DNA from: Eledone cirrhosa
Lineage: Eukaryota > Mollusca > Cephalopoda > Octopoda > Eledonidae
Assembly (NCBI GenBank): GCA_964016885.1
Contig: OZ024757.1
Location: 24,530,237 to 24,594,236, forward strand
DNA: 64,000 nt
Direction of reading: 5' to 3'
Made by a program: the position numbers and the translations under genes. Of this stretch, positions 33,301 to 35,612 are shown piece by piece; the first letter of the stretch is position 1, and each line of letters starts with the position of its first letter. The notes below the pieces were generated by a model, which made no database searches, was not told where the DNA came from, and was given only the letters and a program-made list of their open reading frames with translations.

Positions 33301-34308
33301 CAAAGCTGAAGCATATAGACAGTATGCCCCCCACTCCTCTCCTACTGTAAAGTGGTCGTGTAGGTATCACAACAAAAAGTACCCAGCCCACACTGTAAAG
33401 TGGTCGTGTAGGTGTCACTACAAAAAGCACCCAGCCCACTCTGTAAAGTGGTCGTGTAGGTGTCACAACAAATAGCACCCAACCCACAGGATGATTTCTC
33501 ACTGTAGTTTTAGTCCTGTAGAATCTCTTCTATATTAAAACTTTTATACTCTGCTATGTATTGAGTACCTTACTTACTGTGGTTACCTCCGATTCAACCC
33601 GGAATAACTTACCTCTTATATATATATATATGTATATAGACGTCGGTATAAACAAAAGAAAAGGGTAATCAACACGTGTGGAAATTGACAGTGTTTATAT
33701 TAACAATTTGACCTATTTCTGCCTTACCAGCAGTTTCAAGACGTAAGAATGTCTGTAAAATAATGGTTTCTGATTTAGACACAAGGCCAAAAATTGGGAA
33801 AGGGGTCCAGTCGATGAAATCGACCCCAGTACGTTACTTTTACTTTATTTTATCAACCCTCTGATAAATGACAAAGCAAACCTCGGCGGGATTTGAACAC
33901 AGACGTAGAAAGTCGTAAATATATGCCTCAAAACATGTCCGACGCTCTAATAATTGTTTCTTATATATATATATAGGCACAAGGCCAGTAACTGGTACTT
34001 TATTTTATCGACTCCGTGAGGATGAAAGGCAAAGTCAACCTCGGCGTGCGTCGTTTATGCAGAAATAAGTTAAACTGTTAATATAAACATTGTGTATGTG
34101 TGTGTGTATATATAATATCATCACCGACCTTATTAATCTCGTCCAGACCACCGAGTGTTTCCATGGCTCTTGAAACATTCTTGATAATGCCAGGATATTC
34201 AATACAGACAGTCCTACGGCTTAATTTATCCGTGTTTATTGGAACAGATTCGTTTGGTAAATTTCCAAAACAATCGGATAAGCTGCTCATTCGGAAACTT
34301 TTTTCCAT
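431..34308 (-). CDS. GTF3C5: GTF3C5, general transcription factor 3C subunit 5 (TFIIIC 63 kDa / tau95 family), 7 exons, 3' end outside window
   Basis: Subunit of TFIIIC, the nuclear factor that binds the internal A and B boxes of tRNA-type genes and recruits TFIIIB and RNA polymerase III. Seven minus-strand exons join in frame to 428 residues. Stretches that match my recollection of the human protein, in the same order: ETLGG (exon 1), [13 protein letters not shown] and VEILGIV (exon 2), MVDFQYLP and [11 protein letters not shown] (exon 3), IFVNFED (exon 4), KPIWSRN and [19 protein letters not shown] (exon 5), [10 protein letters not shown] (exon 6), [12 protein letters not shown] (exon 7). 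Exons 2-3 cover the N-terminal barrel region and exons 4-5 the Tau95/HTH region of the family. Human GTF3C5 is about 519 residues, so roughly the last fifth, including the usual acidic tail, lies left of base 431. The start at 34308 is the first ATG of the conserved frame, with A at -3 and G at +4. The introns are 1.4-12 kb and full of repeats. I see no frameshift or stop, so the gene looks functional. Confidence 0.95.
550..1107. repeat. TAGA/TAGG tetranucleotide microsatellite
   Basis: About 550 bases of imperfect TAGA, TAGG and CAGG repeats with a loose higher-order period (blocks of GTAGGTAGGTAG separated by AGAGAAGTAGATAG). The open frames here ([12 protein letters not shown]) are repeat translations. 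It directly precedes the acceptor of GTF3C5 exon 7. Confidence 0.95.
1108..1235 (-). repeat. Head part of a GATGAT-tailed dispersed repeat
   Basis: Contains GAGCAAGACAAGGTCAGCC, GACACTGCCCACAACAGGAC and the GGTGATGATGATGA tail seen again, in either orientation, near 7075, 8190, 15606, 41190, 49437 and 54640. Confidence 0.8.
1236..1797. repeat. Long CA/TA microsatellite with a 40-50 base higher-order unit
   Basis: The block CACACACACAAATATATAC followed by ATATACACATATATAT recurs more than ten times. All open frames over it ([17 protein letters not shown]) are artefacts of the dinucleotide content. Confidence 0.95.
1798..2200 (-). repeat. GATGAT-tailed dispersed repeat with a poly-C tract
   Basis: A poly-C run at 1861-1878, then the CACTGTAAAnGTGGTTGGTGTTAGG and AGGGCATCCAGC blocks and a GATGATGATGATGATGATG tail at 2177-2198. 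Near-identical copies lie at 6600-6975 and 25370-25740. Confidence 0.85.
2200..2590. repeat. TA/CA/ACAT microsatellites
   Basis: Runs of TATATA, CATA and CACA, continuous apart from about 60 bases near 2430-2500. No gene is seen here. Confidence 0.9.
2815..4520 (+). repeat. Concatenated retroposon 3' tails ending in (TATC)n
   Basis: The block from AAGGTGGGTGAAAG through GGGCCTTCTCT to TTGTGCCCTTGTGGC and AATAAAnAAAT occurs at 2829-3115, 3151-3450 and 3798-4100. A shortened copy lies at 4466-4515. Each is followed by TATC/TGTC repeats. Longer upstream parts, starting ATCAAACCGCCAGCC-like, are present at 3570-3797 and 4285-4465. AATAAA before a simple repeat suggests LINE-type or other retroposon 3' ends. 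The family is not identified, and no coding domain remains. Confidence 0.8.
4530..4640. repeat. TATG/TG microsatellite
   Basis: GTATGTATATATGTATACAT-type sequence followed by an 18-20 base TG run at about 4605-4630. Confidence 0.9.
4870..5300. repeat. Minisatellite of about 50 bp (8 units) expanded from a dispersed repeat
   Basis: The unit carries CACACTGTAAAGTGGTCnTG and GATAAAAAGCACCCAG. Single units of this sequence occur inside the GATGAT-tailed repeats elsewhere in the window, so the array is a local amplification. It is followed by the usual flank (TAGGAAGAGCATCCAGCTG) up to about 5460. Confidence 0.9.
5460..5690. repeat. Dispersed repeat (CTAGCAAnGGTTTGATG family)
   Basis: The same family as 6055-6240 and 47395-47665: GCTAGCAAAGGTTGGATG, a CTCCCAGACAGAC-like block, then ACTTATAT and TGTTCTATTGAGTG. 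No coding content is recognised. Confidence 0.75.
5801..5940. repeat. Near-perfect palindrome, 70-base arms
   Basis: Left arm 5801-5870 and right arm 5871-5940 are reverse complements with one mismatch, and there is no spacer. Each arm holds CTGAAGA followed 17 bases later by GAAAC, which is hammerhead-like. The following sequence TACTCTGCCATGTATTGAGT recurs at about 33550. Confidence 0.95.
6055..6240. repeat. Dispersed repeat (GCTAGCAAAGGTTGGATG family)
   Basis: Second copy of the family at 5460-5690, flanked on the left by a TA run (6006-6053). Confidence 0.7.
6240..6520 (-). repeat. SINE family A, 5'-truncated
   Basis: Contains the family blocks CTACAGCTGGATGCCCTTCC, TTTACAGTGAGTGCTGGGTG, CATCTCATTTCTACAGCTGA and the GCTCAAG segment, but stops before the tRNA-like head. 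Full copies lie at 7590-7935, 10480-10797 and 14612-14948. Confidence 0.85.
6600..6975 (-). repeat. GATGAT-tailed dispersed repeat
   Basis: Close copy of 1798-2200, with a GATGATGATGATG tail at 6960-6975. Confidence 0.85.
7075..7560 (+). repeat. Dispersed repeat with an internal CACTTTACAGTG minisatellite
   Basis: Begins CATCATCATCATCACCGTTT, then the GTTGTCCTGTTGTGGGCAG block and several CCACTTTACAGTGTGG units. Confidence 0.8.
7590..7935 (-). repeat. SINE family A, full-length, tRNA-like head at right end
   Basis: In minus orientation it starts with a tRNA-like head. An A-box-like TGGCTTAGTGGTTAGAGCA and a B-box-like GGTTGTGAGTTCAATTCTC are visible. Then come the CCTTGAGCAAGACACTTTAT and GTTTACTCAGCTGTAGAAAT blocks, and a tail leading to a CAT/ATG repeat. 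The central block resembles the conserved centre of V- or Ceph-type SINEs; that link is from memory. The short frames across it are not genes. Confidence 0.88.
8185..8560 (+). repeat. Dispersed repeat (SINE-A body with GTTGTCCTGTTGTG block)
   Basis: Shares CTGGATGCCCTTCCTAACAC and the CACTTTACAGTGTGGGCTGG unit with 15606-16110 and 49437-49690. It is preceded by a TA run (8158-8183). Confidence 0.8.
8578..8870 (+). repeat. LINE 3' end ([10 protein letters not shown] family)
   Basis: The degenerate end of a retrotransposon reading frame ([12 protein letters not shown]) is followed by a 3' UTR containing TTCCTGACATTTGTACATTA and an ATT-rich tail (8855-8870). The same 3' end occurs at 18470-18715 and 30855-31140. 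Confidence 0.75.
9240..9385. repeat. CA/TA then GA microsatellite
   Basis: CA run, about 50 bases of TA, then GAGAGA/GGGAGA-rich sequence. Confidence 0.95.
9383..9465. repeat. Short inverted-repeat element
   Basis: AGATGTAAAATCCcGACAGC at 9383 pairs with GCTGTCAGGATTTTACACATCT at about 9442-9463. The loop is about 40 bases and contains GGTTTCGGCTCG. This is a small fold-back or MITE-like element. Confidence 0.7.
9500..10320 (-). pseudogene. Mariner-type transposase pseudogene
   Basis: Minus-strand fragments in the expected order: [55 protein letters not shown], then the uninterrupted stretch 9762-10013 ([20 protein letters not shown], then [27 protein letters not shown]). Relics of [10 protein letters not shown] and [14 protein letters not shown] follow near 9640 and 9510. 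GDExWxYGYDxExKQQSxQW is the signature around the first catalytic aspartate of mariner transposases. Stops and shifts show that it is dead. A terminal-repeat-like ACTTTTTGATACCACCTCA lies at about 10436-10455. It sits in GTF3C5 intron 6. Confidence 0.85.
10168..10207. repeat. Perfect 18-bp hairpin inside the mariner relic
   Basis: CAGACATTGAGCATGCTT (10168-10185) and its exact reverse complement (10190-10207) flank four bases. It interrupts the transposase reading near the N-terminal HTH part and looks like an inverted duplication. Confidence 0.9.
10480..10797 (-). repeat. SINE family A, full-length
   Basis: Same structure as 7590-7935. The tRNA-like head is at the right end and a TA/T-rich stretch is at the left. 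Confidence 0.88.
10800..11040 (+). pseudogene. LINE ORF2 C-terminal fragment
   Basis: One frame reads [20 protein letters not shown] followed by [17 protein letters not shown]. This is the GRPRKTWxEVVxxDLKxLxL tail of invertebrate non-LTR retrotransposons. It is followed by CCAACCCATGCAACCATGG and a GATGATG tail. The same family occurs at 53017-53215 on the minus strand. Confidence 0.8.
11240..11640 (+). pseudogene. Second mariner-type transposase fragment (C-terminal half)
   Basis: It reads [20 protein letters not shown], then [20 protein letters not shown] and a tail ending [18 protein letters not shown], before a stop at 11597. This is the YSPDLAPCDFWLFPKLK...FxxWxxRxxxCIxxxGxYF end of mariner transposases, so the third catalytic Asp is retained. 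Its orientation is opposite to the relic at 9500-10320, so it is a separate copy. Confidence 0.85.
11850..12165. repeat. CA/TA microsatellite
   Basis: ACACACATATATATACACAC-type array with embedded ATGTATAAAAAGACACAC units. Confidence 0.95.
12166..12570. repeat. GA-rich microsatellite beside GTF3C5 exon 6
   Basis: ACAGAGAGAGAGAG and ATAGAGAGAG repeats for about 400 bases, ending at the exon 6 donor. In gene sense it is CT-rich. The 203-residue frame over it (12164-12775) is mostly this repeat, with exon 6 at one end. Confidence 0.95.
12576..12745 (-). CDS. GTF3C5: GTF3C5 exon 6
   Basis: Acceptor CATTGCAG, then [21 protein letters not shown] place the 3' end at GAG before GTTTGG, phase 0 (12576). 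An in-frame alternative donor, TAT before GTATCT about 24 bases further on, would add eight residues. A long GA-rich microsatellite follows at once, which makes the donor choice uncertain. Confidence 0.85.
13000..13205. repeat. Two tandem copies of a unit of about 105 bp
   Basis: GGCCACTGCCCTCGnACCAC through CACTAATAACAGGGG to GCTCTCCTATCCCGAT occurs twice with few changes, in GTF3C5 intron 5. Confidence 0.85.
13370..14060. repeat. Old minisatellite of about 50-60 bp, roughly 12 diverged units
   Basis: The unit core is TCTCAGAGnCnCTGAAAAAG, then a CCATGGGnACTGTCCCTCCC-like stretch and CnACTAGTC. The units differ by substitutions and small indels. The array ends directly beside GTF3C5 exon 5 and lies in intron 5. 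Confidence 0.85.
14115..14322 (-). CDS. GTF3C5: GTF3C5 exon 5
   Basis: Acceptor TTCTGACAG, donor GTGAGT, phase 0 to 1. It encodes [15 protein letters not shown], then [20 protein letters not shown] and [18 protein letters not shown], ending DFRVRQ. This is the best conserved exon and corresponds to the helix-turn-helix part of the tau95 family. Confidence 0.96.
14435..14600. repeat. Dispersed repeat fragment and CT microsatellite
   Basis: Contains TGCGGTGCTGAAACCGAGG and GGGAAGTACTCTCTGCATGG, then a CT run at 14585-14606. No coding content is seen. Confidence 0.5.
14612..14948 (-). repeat. SINE family A, full-length
   Basis: All family blocks are present, from the CATTTTACATCCGCTTTT tail to the tRNA-like head ending near GCCATGTGCCTCC. 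Confidence 0.88.
15107..15340 (+). repeat. SINE family A, head-truncated, opposite orientation
   Basis: Reads CTCAGCTGTAGAAATGAGATGA through GGGCATCCAGCTGTAGAAAT to a GAAATGAAAATGAAAT tail. Confidence 0.85.
15425..15505 (+). repeat. tRNA-like sequence, probably a SINE head
   Basis: TTGGTGTAATGGTAGCACAT fits an A box. A 5-bp anticodon-like stem (TTGGT/ACCAA) encloses a 7-base loop, and GGTTTGTGTCCC resembles a B box with two changes. U33 is missing and the acceptor stem does not close, so a working tRNA gene is unlikely. Confidence 0.5.
15606..16110 (-). repeat. SINE-A-related composite with four CACTTTACAGTG units
   Basis: Starts CATCATCACCGTTTTACGTC and has the GTTGTCCTGTTGTG block. A unit of about 58 bp (GGGTGCTTTTCTGCCGTGGC plus CACGTCCACTTTACAGTGTG) is repeated four times. 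The usual SINE A right half then follows, truncated within the tRNA-like head. Confidence 0.85.
16435..16560 (-). repeat. SINE head fragment
   Basis: AATAAAGTGTCTTGCTCAAG, then GAATTCACAACC and CTCTAACCACTAAGCCATG: the tRNA-like part of a family-A-type SINE, adjoining GTF3C5 exon 4. Confidence 0.75.
16605..16741 (-). CDS. GTF3C5: GTF3C5 exon 4
   Basis: Acceptor CTTTCAG, donor GTTAGT. It encodes [20 protein letters not shown] and ends LEEKLRE in phase 0. HxIFVNFED is a conserved family block preceding the HTH part. A tRNA-derived SINE lies just upstream at 16852-17044 and a SINE head lies just downstream at about 16430-16560. Confidence 0.93.
16798..16852. repeat. CAT trinucleotide microsatellite
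   Basis: TCATCATCATCATCATTATA-type run. Confidence 0.85.
16852..17044 (+). repeat. SINE family B (tRNA-derived, octopus OR-like)
   Basis: GGTGGATTGGCAGTATCGGT serves as the A-box region and GAGTTCAAATCCCGCC as the B box. Then come TTAACTTTGCCTTTCATCC, GGGGTCGATAAAATAAAGTA and the end AAAAGTAGAAACAATTA. Resemblance to the published octopus OR SINEs is from memory. At least ten copies lie in this window. Confidence 0.88.
17045..17230. repeat. Degenerate ATC/ACC/ACT trinucleotide tract
   Basis: About 180 bases of imperfect CATCA, CACTA and CACCAT repeats. Confidence 0.85.
17250..17745 (-). repeat. Two SINE fragments of a third family (family D)
   Basis: TCCATCGCAGGGTTAAC and TACTCATTTTCAGTTGAGTG with AACCTGAAATAAAGTGTTTT occur in two partial copies (17290-17490 and 17540-17745). 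A copy at 28440-28735 has the tRNA-like head. Confidence 0.7.
17746..18715 (+). repeat. LINE 3' end with a 61-bp, 12-unit internal satellite
   Basis: [19 protein letters not shown], the typical LINE ORF end, starts the block. From 17779 to 18510 a 61-bp segment coding the [20 protein letters not shown] part is repeated exactly 12 times. The last units show more changes (CTCCCTGCAACAG). The normal LINE 3' UTR follows, with TTCCTGACATTTGTACATTA and an ATT tail. Confidence 0.92.
18707..18890 (+). repeat. SINE family B
   Basis: Copy of the 16852-17044 family: AGTATCGGTAGAGGGTTGGG through GTAGAAACAATTAT. Confidence 0.85.
19182..19396. repeat. TTAA-flanked MITE
   Basis: Begins TTAAGCCTTTAGCATTTA and ends TTTAAATGCTAAAGGGTTAA, so the ends are inverted (CCTTTAGCATTTA) next to TTAA. 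A second copy lies at 43594-43819. TTAA targets suggest a piggyBac-type non-autonomous element. Confidence 0.8.
19405..19870 (+). pseudogene. Retroelement-associated PD-(D/E)XK-like domain, broken
   Basis: One frame reads [20 protein letters not shown], then [20 protein letters not shown] and IWDAT. A shift near 19695 leads to [20 protein letters not shown] and [10 protein letters not shown]. The order PDGxTxFPFxRGKxLxWDxT, AEERKxxKYxxL, [11 protein letters not shown] is familiar from LINE-like proteins common in molluscs and corals. The frame break shows that it is a relic. It lies in GTF3C5 intron 3. Confidence 0.7.
19887..20306. repeat. 47-bp minisatellite, about 9 units
   Basis: The unit is CCAGCACTACCACCTTACTG plus AGTGGACTGGGTGCTTTTAC plus CATGGCA. 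Most units are identical; the last are diverged (CACTATCACTTTAC, then a shortened unit). Confidence 0.95.
20515..20755 (+). pseudogene. LINE ORF2 C-terminal fragment ([16 protein letters not shown] family)
   Basis: AGAGATCACAGCTCTGATAT through CTGGACAGATTTTACAGGC to GAGGACTCTGCCCCATAAT. This is a partial copy of the element at 23955-24625. Confidence 0.75.
20809..21078 (-). CDS. GTF3C5: GTF3C5 exon 3
   Basis: Acceptor TTTTTACAG, donor GTAAGG, phase 1 to phase 1. It encodes [10 protein letters not shown], then an acidic variable part, then [20 protein letters not shown] and [10 protein letters not shown], ending HLIGT. The PPxIFSRxDxPxxYxYRxExQHR pattern is the most recognisable block of the family. 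Confidence 0.95.
21145..21260. repeat. Fragment of a GAGGCCCTAAGCT dispersed repeat
   Basis: CTGAGGCCCTAAGCTATGAT is followed by an AT-rich body. Related pieces lie at 21570-21830, 23885-23965, 24630-24680, 50190-50300 and 62455-62680. Confidence 0.6.
21266..21377. repeat. 112-bp Tc1/mariner-type MITE
   Basis: Flanked by TA and bounded by CAGGGTGTCACAAAAAATGT and its imperfect inverse ending GGGGGCACCCTG. It has no coding capacity. A truncated relative lies at 49351-49435. Confidence 0.85.
21391..21510. repeat. Palindrome, about 59-base arms
   Basis: Arms 21391-21449 and 21451-21510 are reverse complements around one base, with few mismatches. Centre: TTTCACCCTTAAC / C / GTTAAGGGTGAAA. Confidence 0.92.
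21570..21830. repeat. GAGGCCCTAAGCT dispersed repeat
   Basis: TTAGTGTCAAAAACTAAAAAC, GCCCCTAAGCTTTAGTTTAT and GAGGCCCTTCCTCTAAAAAA blocks. No protein is recognised. Confidence 0.6.
21961..22300. repeat. Large palindrome, about 168-base arms
   Basis: The left arm (21961-22129) and right arm (22134-22300) are near-perfect reverse complements around a 4-base centre. Each arm carries CTGAAGA, then CGAAATACGTAT about 40 bases on, resembling Penelope-type terminal repeats with a decayed hammerhead core. Confidence 0.95.
22413..22595. repeat. MITE with AACATTCATAGGCTGAT termini
   Basis: The left end AAAACATTCATAGGCTGAT is matched by the right end GATCAGCCTATGAACATTT. A partial relative, containing TTCAACATAATCCCTGGAAA, lies at 40820-40950. 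Confidence 0.75.
22612..23880 (+). mobile_element. Tc1/mariner-superfamily element, end-to-end, transposase decayed
   Basis: 1269 bp between TA dinucleotides. The ends CAGGGTGGGGCATAAGTTCG and, inverted, CAGGGTGGGACATAAGTTTG extend about 30 bases with mismatches. The transposase starts at 22740 (ATTGAATATATC... frame; [20 protein letters not shown] is the HTH) and meets a TGA at 23037. Later pieces sit in other frames: [11 protein letters not shown] (first catalytic Asp), a [14 protein letters not shown] piece (second), and an uninterrupted C-terminal part from 23561 with [20 protein letters not shown] (third). Stops and shifts mean it cannot make a full protein. It lies in GTF3C5 intron 2. 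Confidence 0.9.
23955..24625 (+). pseudogene. LINE reverse transcriptase C-terminal part
   Basis: The frames read [68 protein letters not shown] and [17 protein letters not shown], then a [15 protein letters not shown] tail. This order (thumb, YGxExWxxT, GFLRRI, GRRPxGRPRxR) is the C-terminal part of a common molluscan non-LTR element. Several stops are present. Related pieces lie at 20515-20755 and 42725-43170. Confidence 0.85.
24960..25140 (-). repeat. Penelope-like terminal repeat fragment
   Basis: Contains AACGTTTCGGACGTTAGTCC and TTCATCAGAAGAAAG, the widespread AACGTTTCGnnnn...TTCATCAG signature of Penelope-like element terminal repeats, and is bordered by TA runs. On the minus strand it folds as a hammerhead (next entry). 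Confidence 0.75.
25051..25086 (-). ncRNA. Minimal hammerhead ribozyme motif
   Basis: Read on the minus strand: UCUU, CUGAUGA, A, GGAC-UAAC-GUCC, GAAAC, GUU, AAGA. CUGAnGA and GAAA form the catalytic core and GGAC/GUCC is helix II. AC/GU makes a two-pair helix III, and UCUU/AAGA makes helix I after the expected cleavage base U of GUU. One unpaired A before helix II is unusual. Minimal hammerheads with a tiny helix III are known from Penelope-like elements. Activity is not shown by sequence. Confidence 0.65.
25370..25740 (-). repeat. GATGAT-tailed dispersed repeat, internally duplicated
   Basis: The unit ACACACAGTCCACGCTGTAA through GTTGGTGTTGGGAAGGGCA occurs twice in tandem (25370-25490 and 25505-25620), before the GATGATGATGATGATTG tail. 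Confidence 0.85.
26310..26700 (-). repeat. Penelope-like terminal repeat fragment, second type
   Basis: Contains the hammerhead motif at 26336-26373, flanked by a non-coding body ending near CACTCGTGCATAATCTC. No reverse transcriptase is visible nearby. The family assignment rests on the ribozyme. Confidence 0.5.
26336..26373 (-). ncRNA. Hammerhead ribozyme motif
   Basis: Minus strand: CGAG, CUGAGGA, UCCGCUAAGGU, GAAACAAUUGUU, CUCG. CUGAnGA and GAAA are present, ACAA/UUGU makes helix III, the cleavage base is U of GUU, and CGAG/CUCG closes helix I exactly. Helix II is weak (CC/GG around GCUAA). The orientation matches GTF3C5 transcription. Confidence 0.65.
26788..27075 (+). pseudogene. LINE ORF2 C-terminal fragment ([12 protein letters not shown] family)
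   Basis: GATTACATTGGTATGGACAC gives [15 protein letters not shown], then [20 protein letters not shown] and [12 protein letters not shown] closer copy lies at 32990-33335. Confidence 0.8.
27190..27530 (-). repeat. GATGAT-type dispersed repeat with CACTGTAAAGTGG units
   Basis: Three units of CACnCTGTAAAnTGGTC separated by ACAAAAAGCnCCCAG, then GAATCCAGCCATAGAAACCA and the usual tail. Confidence 0.8.
27545..27924 (-). repeat. SINE family A, full-length with a duplicated unit
   Basis: Complete family A copy, with two CACCTCCACGACCACTTTGC units and the tRNA-like head at the right. Confidence 0.87.
27940..28400. repeat. SINE fragments of families B and D
   Basis: Pieces such as AATGCCCTAAAAACGCCACA and two heads with AATTGAACCCATAACATTAT and ACCACTAGGCCATGTG indicate two or three truncated tRNA-derived SINEs. 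Confidence 0.6.
28440..28740 (-). repeat. SINE family D, full-length, adjoining GTF3C5 exon 2
   Basis: From AAAGCTCATCAAGCCAATGC through GCAGGGTTAAAACCCCAG and TACTCATTTTCAGCTAAG to a tRNA-like head ending ACCACTAAGCCACATGCC. It ends about 40 bases from the exon 2 donor. Confidence 0.8.
28781..28985 (-). CDS. GTF3C5: GTF3C5 exon 2
   Basis: Acceptor TTTTGCAG, then [20 protein letters not shown]; it ends at VTFRFQ with a phase-1 split glycine before GTAAGG. It carries a basic KRRKRKK stretch and the VEILGIV core of the tau95 N-terminal domain. SINE fragments lie directly downstream in the intron (28290-28735). Confidence 0.93.
29395..29636. repeat. Inverted repeat, about 40-base arms, 160-base loop
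   Basis: ATTGTTATACTTTGGGAGGG plus TCATGTTGCCAATAAGAA (29397-29434) has its inverse at 29598-29635. The loop has no recognised content. A diverged relative lies near 42580-42700. Confidence 0.85.
30008..30185. repeat. Inverted repeat, about 54-base arms, 67-base loop
   Basis: AAAAATCAGTGATGCATCTG plus AACTCAATTTATTGTGTGTTAC is inverted at 30129-30180. The loop contains GTCCGCCGGCGAAACAATTG, similar to the GAAACAATTGTT part of the hammerhead at 26336-26373. The flank CATACTCTGCCCTGTAAGAG is again Penelope-tail-like. Confidence 0.88.
30306..30500. repeat. Dispersed repeat with a CCCCGGCGGCAGAGCTCA hairpin
   Basis: Arms 30408-30449 and 30455-30497 pair (GACCCCGGCGGCAGAGCTCA against its inverse with a few changes). 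The upstream part ACCAGAGTACTCGATACTTT recurs at 50100-50170. Confidence 0.8.
30535..30690 (+). pseudogene. LINE 3' fragment with ATGATG tail
   Basis: GTGGTGAGAGCATACCTCAG, then ACGGAGGAGATGACAAAGTT and GAGAGATGCCATGCTTAACC: the final codons of the LINE family seen at 10800-11040, followed by a GATGAT tail. Confidence 0.7.
30855..31140 (+). repeat. LINE 3' end ([10 protein letters not shown] family)
   Basis: [20 protein letters not shown], then the 3' UTR with TAACATTTGTACATTATTCC and an ATT-rich tail. It is a single-copy version of the segment amplified at 17779-18510. Confidence 0.82.
31150..31346 (+). repeat. SINE family B
   Basis: GGTGAATTGGCAGTATAGGT through AAAAGTAGAAACAATTATTA. Confidence 0.85.
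31365..31540 (-). repeat. GATGAT-tailed repeat fragment
   Basis: Contains GAGCAAGACACAATCAACTG, CCCATACTAGCGTAGAAGAA and a GGTGATGATGATGACGATA tail. Confidence 0.7.
31545..32080 (+). repeat. ACTAGCTGA...AGACAGAA dispersed repeat
   Basis: Starts ACTAGCTGAGGTACCCGG and ends TCAAGTTTCATCAAGATCTG and ACAAACAGACAGAAATTGCC. This layout is common in invertebrate genomes as a retroposon 3' region. The start of another copy is at 41028-41080. Confidence 0.65.
32080..32428 (-). repeat. SINE family A, full-length
   Basis: ATCATCATCATCATCATTTC tail at the left and tRNA-like head at the right. It is among the least diverged copies here. Confidence 0.9.
32512..32700 (+). repeat. SINE family B
   Basis: GTGAATTGGCAGTATCGGTA through AAAAGTAGAAACAATTAATC. 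Confidence 0.87.
32990..33335 (+). pseudogene. LINE ORF2 C-terminal fragment ([12 protein letters not shown] family)
   Basis: Reads [20 protein letters not shown], then [19 protein letters not shown], and [20 protein letters not shown] and [12 protein letters not shown] with one stop. The WYGHxMRM-coding stretch is the apparent parent of the 43-bp satellite at 63549-64000. Confidence 0.85.
33340..33500 (-). repeat. Three to four units of the CACTGTAAAGTGGTCGTG repeat
   Basis: A unit of about 50 bp with CACTGTAAAGTGGTCGTGTA and CACnACAAAAAGCACCCAGC. Confidence 0.85.
33785..34070 (-). repeat. Two SINE family B copies downstream of GTF3C5 exon 1
   Basis: 33785-33958 is a diverged copy and 33953-34070 a truncated one. 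Both show the inverse of TTTCATCC...GTCGATAAAATAAAGTACC. They lie in intron 1, about 60 bases from the exon 1 donor. Confidence 0.75.
34129..34308 (-). CDS. GTF3C5: GTF3C5 exon 1 (start codon)
   Basis: Sixty codons beginning [12 protein letters not shown] and ending LGGLDEINK. The stretch [11 protein letters not shown] followed by ETLGG corresponds to the N-terminal VEYPG and TLGG signatures of the family. It ends in phase 0 at AAG before an intron starting GTCGGT, a weaker donor than the others in this gene. A purine-rich stretch precedes the ATG. An AG acceptor-like site at about 34334 could mark a 5' UTR intron, but this is not certain. Confidence 0.88.
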
Positions 34309-35544
34309 TTTTTTCTTTTTCTTTTCGCAGCCTGAAATTTGAAATGATGGATTATTAAAGATAGATACACAGCTTTTCGCAATTAATTATAATTAATTCG
34401 TGTGTGTTAAACCACGAAATAACGGCGAAGCATGTTCTTGGTGGATTATCAAATAAAGTTCACCGCCATTGCAGCCGGTTCTATTCTTGTTTGTTTTTAA
34501 AGCGAGAATCTCATTCTAATATATAATTAAAAAATATAATCAATCATGTTCTTTTGTTTGGTTGTTATTTTTATTTTTATTTTTTGGGGACTTAATATTC
34601 CTATATGATACAGTTAGAGATTTAATACAAAGTATTGCGTTCTTCTTGTTAATATAACCAATGGTTTTCTTTGAGTAAAAATAAGTCCGTAATTTCATTC
34701 AGGTATTCTAATATTCTGTTATTCCTTTTTATAATCGTGCATTCGCTGATGTCACATGCAACGTATTTACTGTTTTCTAATGTTTTCGGAAATAAATGCT
34801 TGGTAAGATTTGCTTTTAGATAAATTAATTTATCGCATGTCTAATTCCAAAGCAGAGGAAGGTGGCCATACAACAGCAACAGCAATATTAAAAATGGCCA
34901 TGAGAGAATTAGCGTTTAATAGAATAGAATAGAAGAATATCCTTTAAGTATTCTATTCGTGTTCGTTTTTTTAAAGTCCCATTGTATTATTTACTTTACT
35001 TGCGATTTAATGGTATTTGTAGACCTGTTAGAAATAGCAGCCAAATCTCCCTCGAACTGCTCTTTAATTTGTATAATGTAGTCCTTAAAACAAAATCGGG
35101 TTTGCTGGATGAGCGCAGCCTGAGGCTAAACAACAATATTGCATATATATATATATATATAGGGGGTGATAAGTATAGAGGGGAAGGTCAGAATCGGTGC
35201 GTCAAACAATAATACTATGTGTTGTTCGCTTGCGTCCCTTTACGCGAGAGCTGAGTTAGCCATTATTCTTTACAGAGAAGGTAAAATAAATACCAGGCAA
35301 AGTAGTAAGGTCGATATAATTAACGTAGGTGGTGGTGCCCCAGCATGGCCACACTCCATAATGACTGAAACCAGTACATGGAATATTAATATAGATAGAT
35401 ATATTTATAAATAGACAGACAGAGACAGATAAATAGATAGATTTATTCAGTTCATTTGAGGTCTCCGTGAAATATTGGTGGTGTGTAATAACGTCTGTTG
35501 AATGTATCCGGTGACCTACGACCTCTGGCTGTATATTACCCAAG
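34309..35544. promoter_or_regulatory. Candidate divergent promoter between GTF3C5 and RPAP2
   Basis: The 1.24 kb between the two start codons must hold the 5' UTRs and, unless there are further upstream exons, both promoters. It is AT-rich and largely free of the SINE and LINE fragments that fill the neighbouring introns, apart from a short TA run at 35142-35160. No clear TATA box at a known start site could be assigned. The RPAP2 start codon sits in a YY1-like sequence (35540-35552). Transcription start sites cannot be placed from sequence alone. Confidence 0.5.
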
Positions 35545-35612
35545 ATGGCTGCATTGACAGACTCAGAGAAAGATAAACAAAAGAAAACAGCGATGAGTGA
35601 GGAAGCAAAGAA
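35545..35612 (+). CDS. RPAP2: RPAP2 exon 1 (start codon)
   Basis: Codes for [20 protein letters not shown] and AK plus two bases of a split lysine, before donor GTATGA. This basic, charged N-terminus resembles the poorly conserved head of RPAP2. The phase (2) fits the next exon exactly. The assignment rests on the phase match, the good start context and the position upstream of exon 2. An extra small upstream exon cannot be excluded. Confidence 0.8.
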
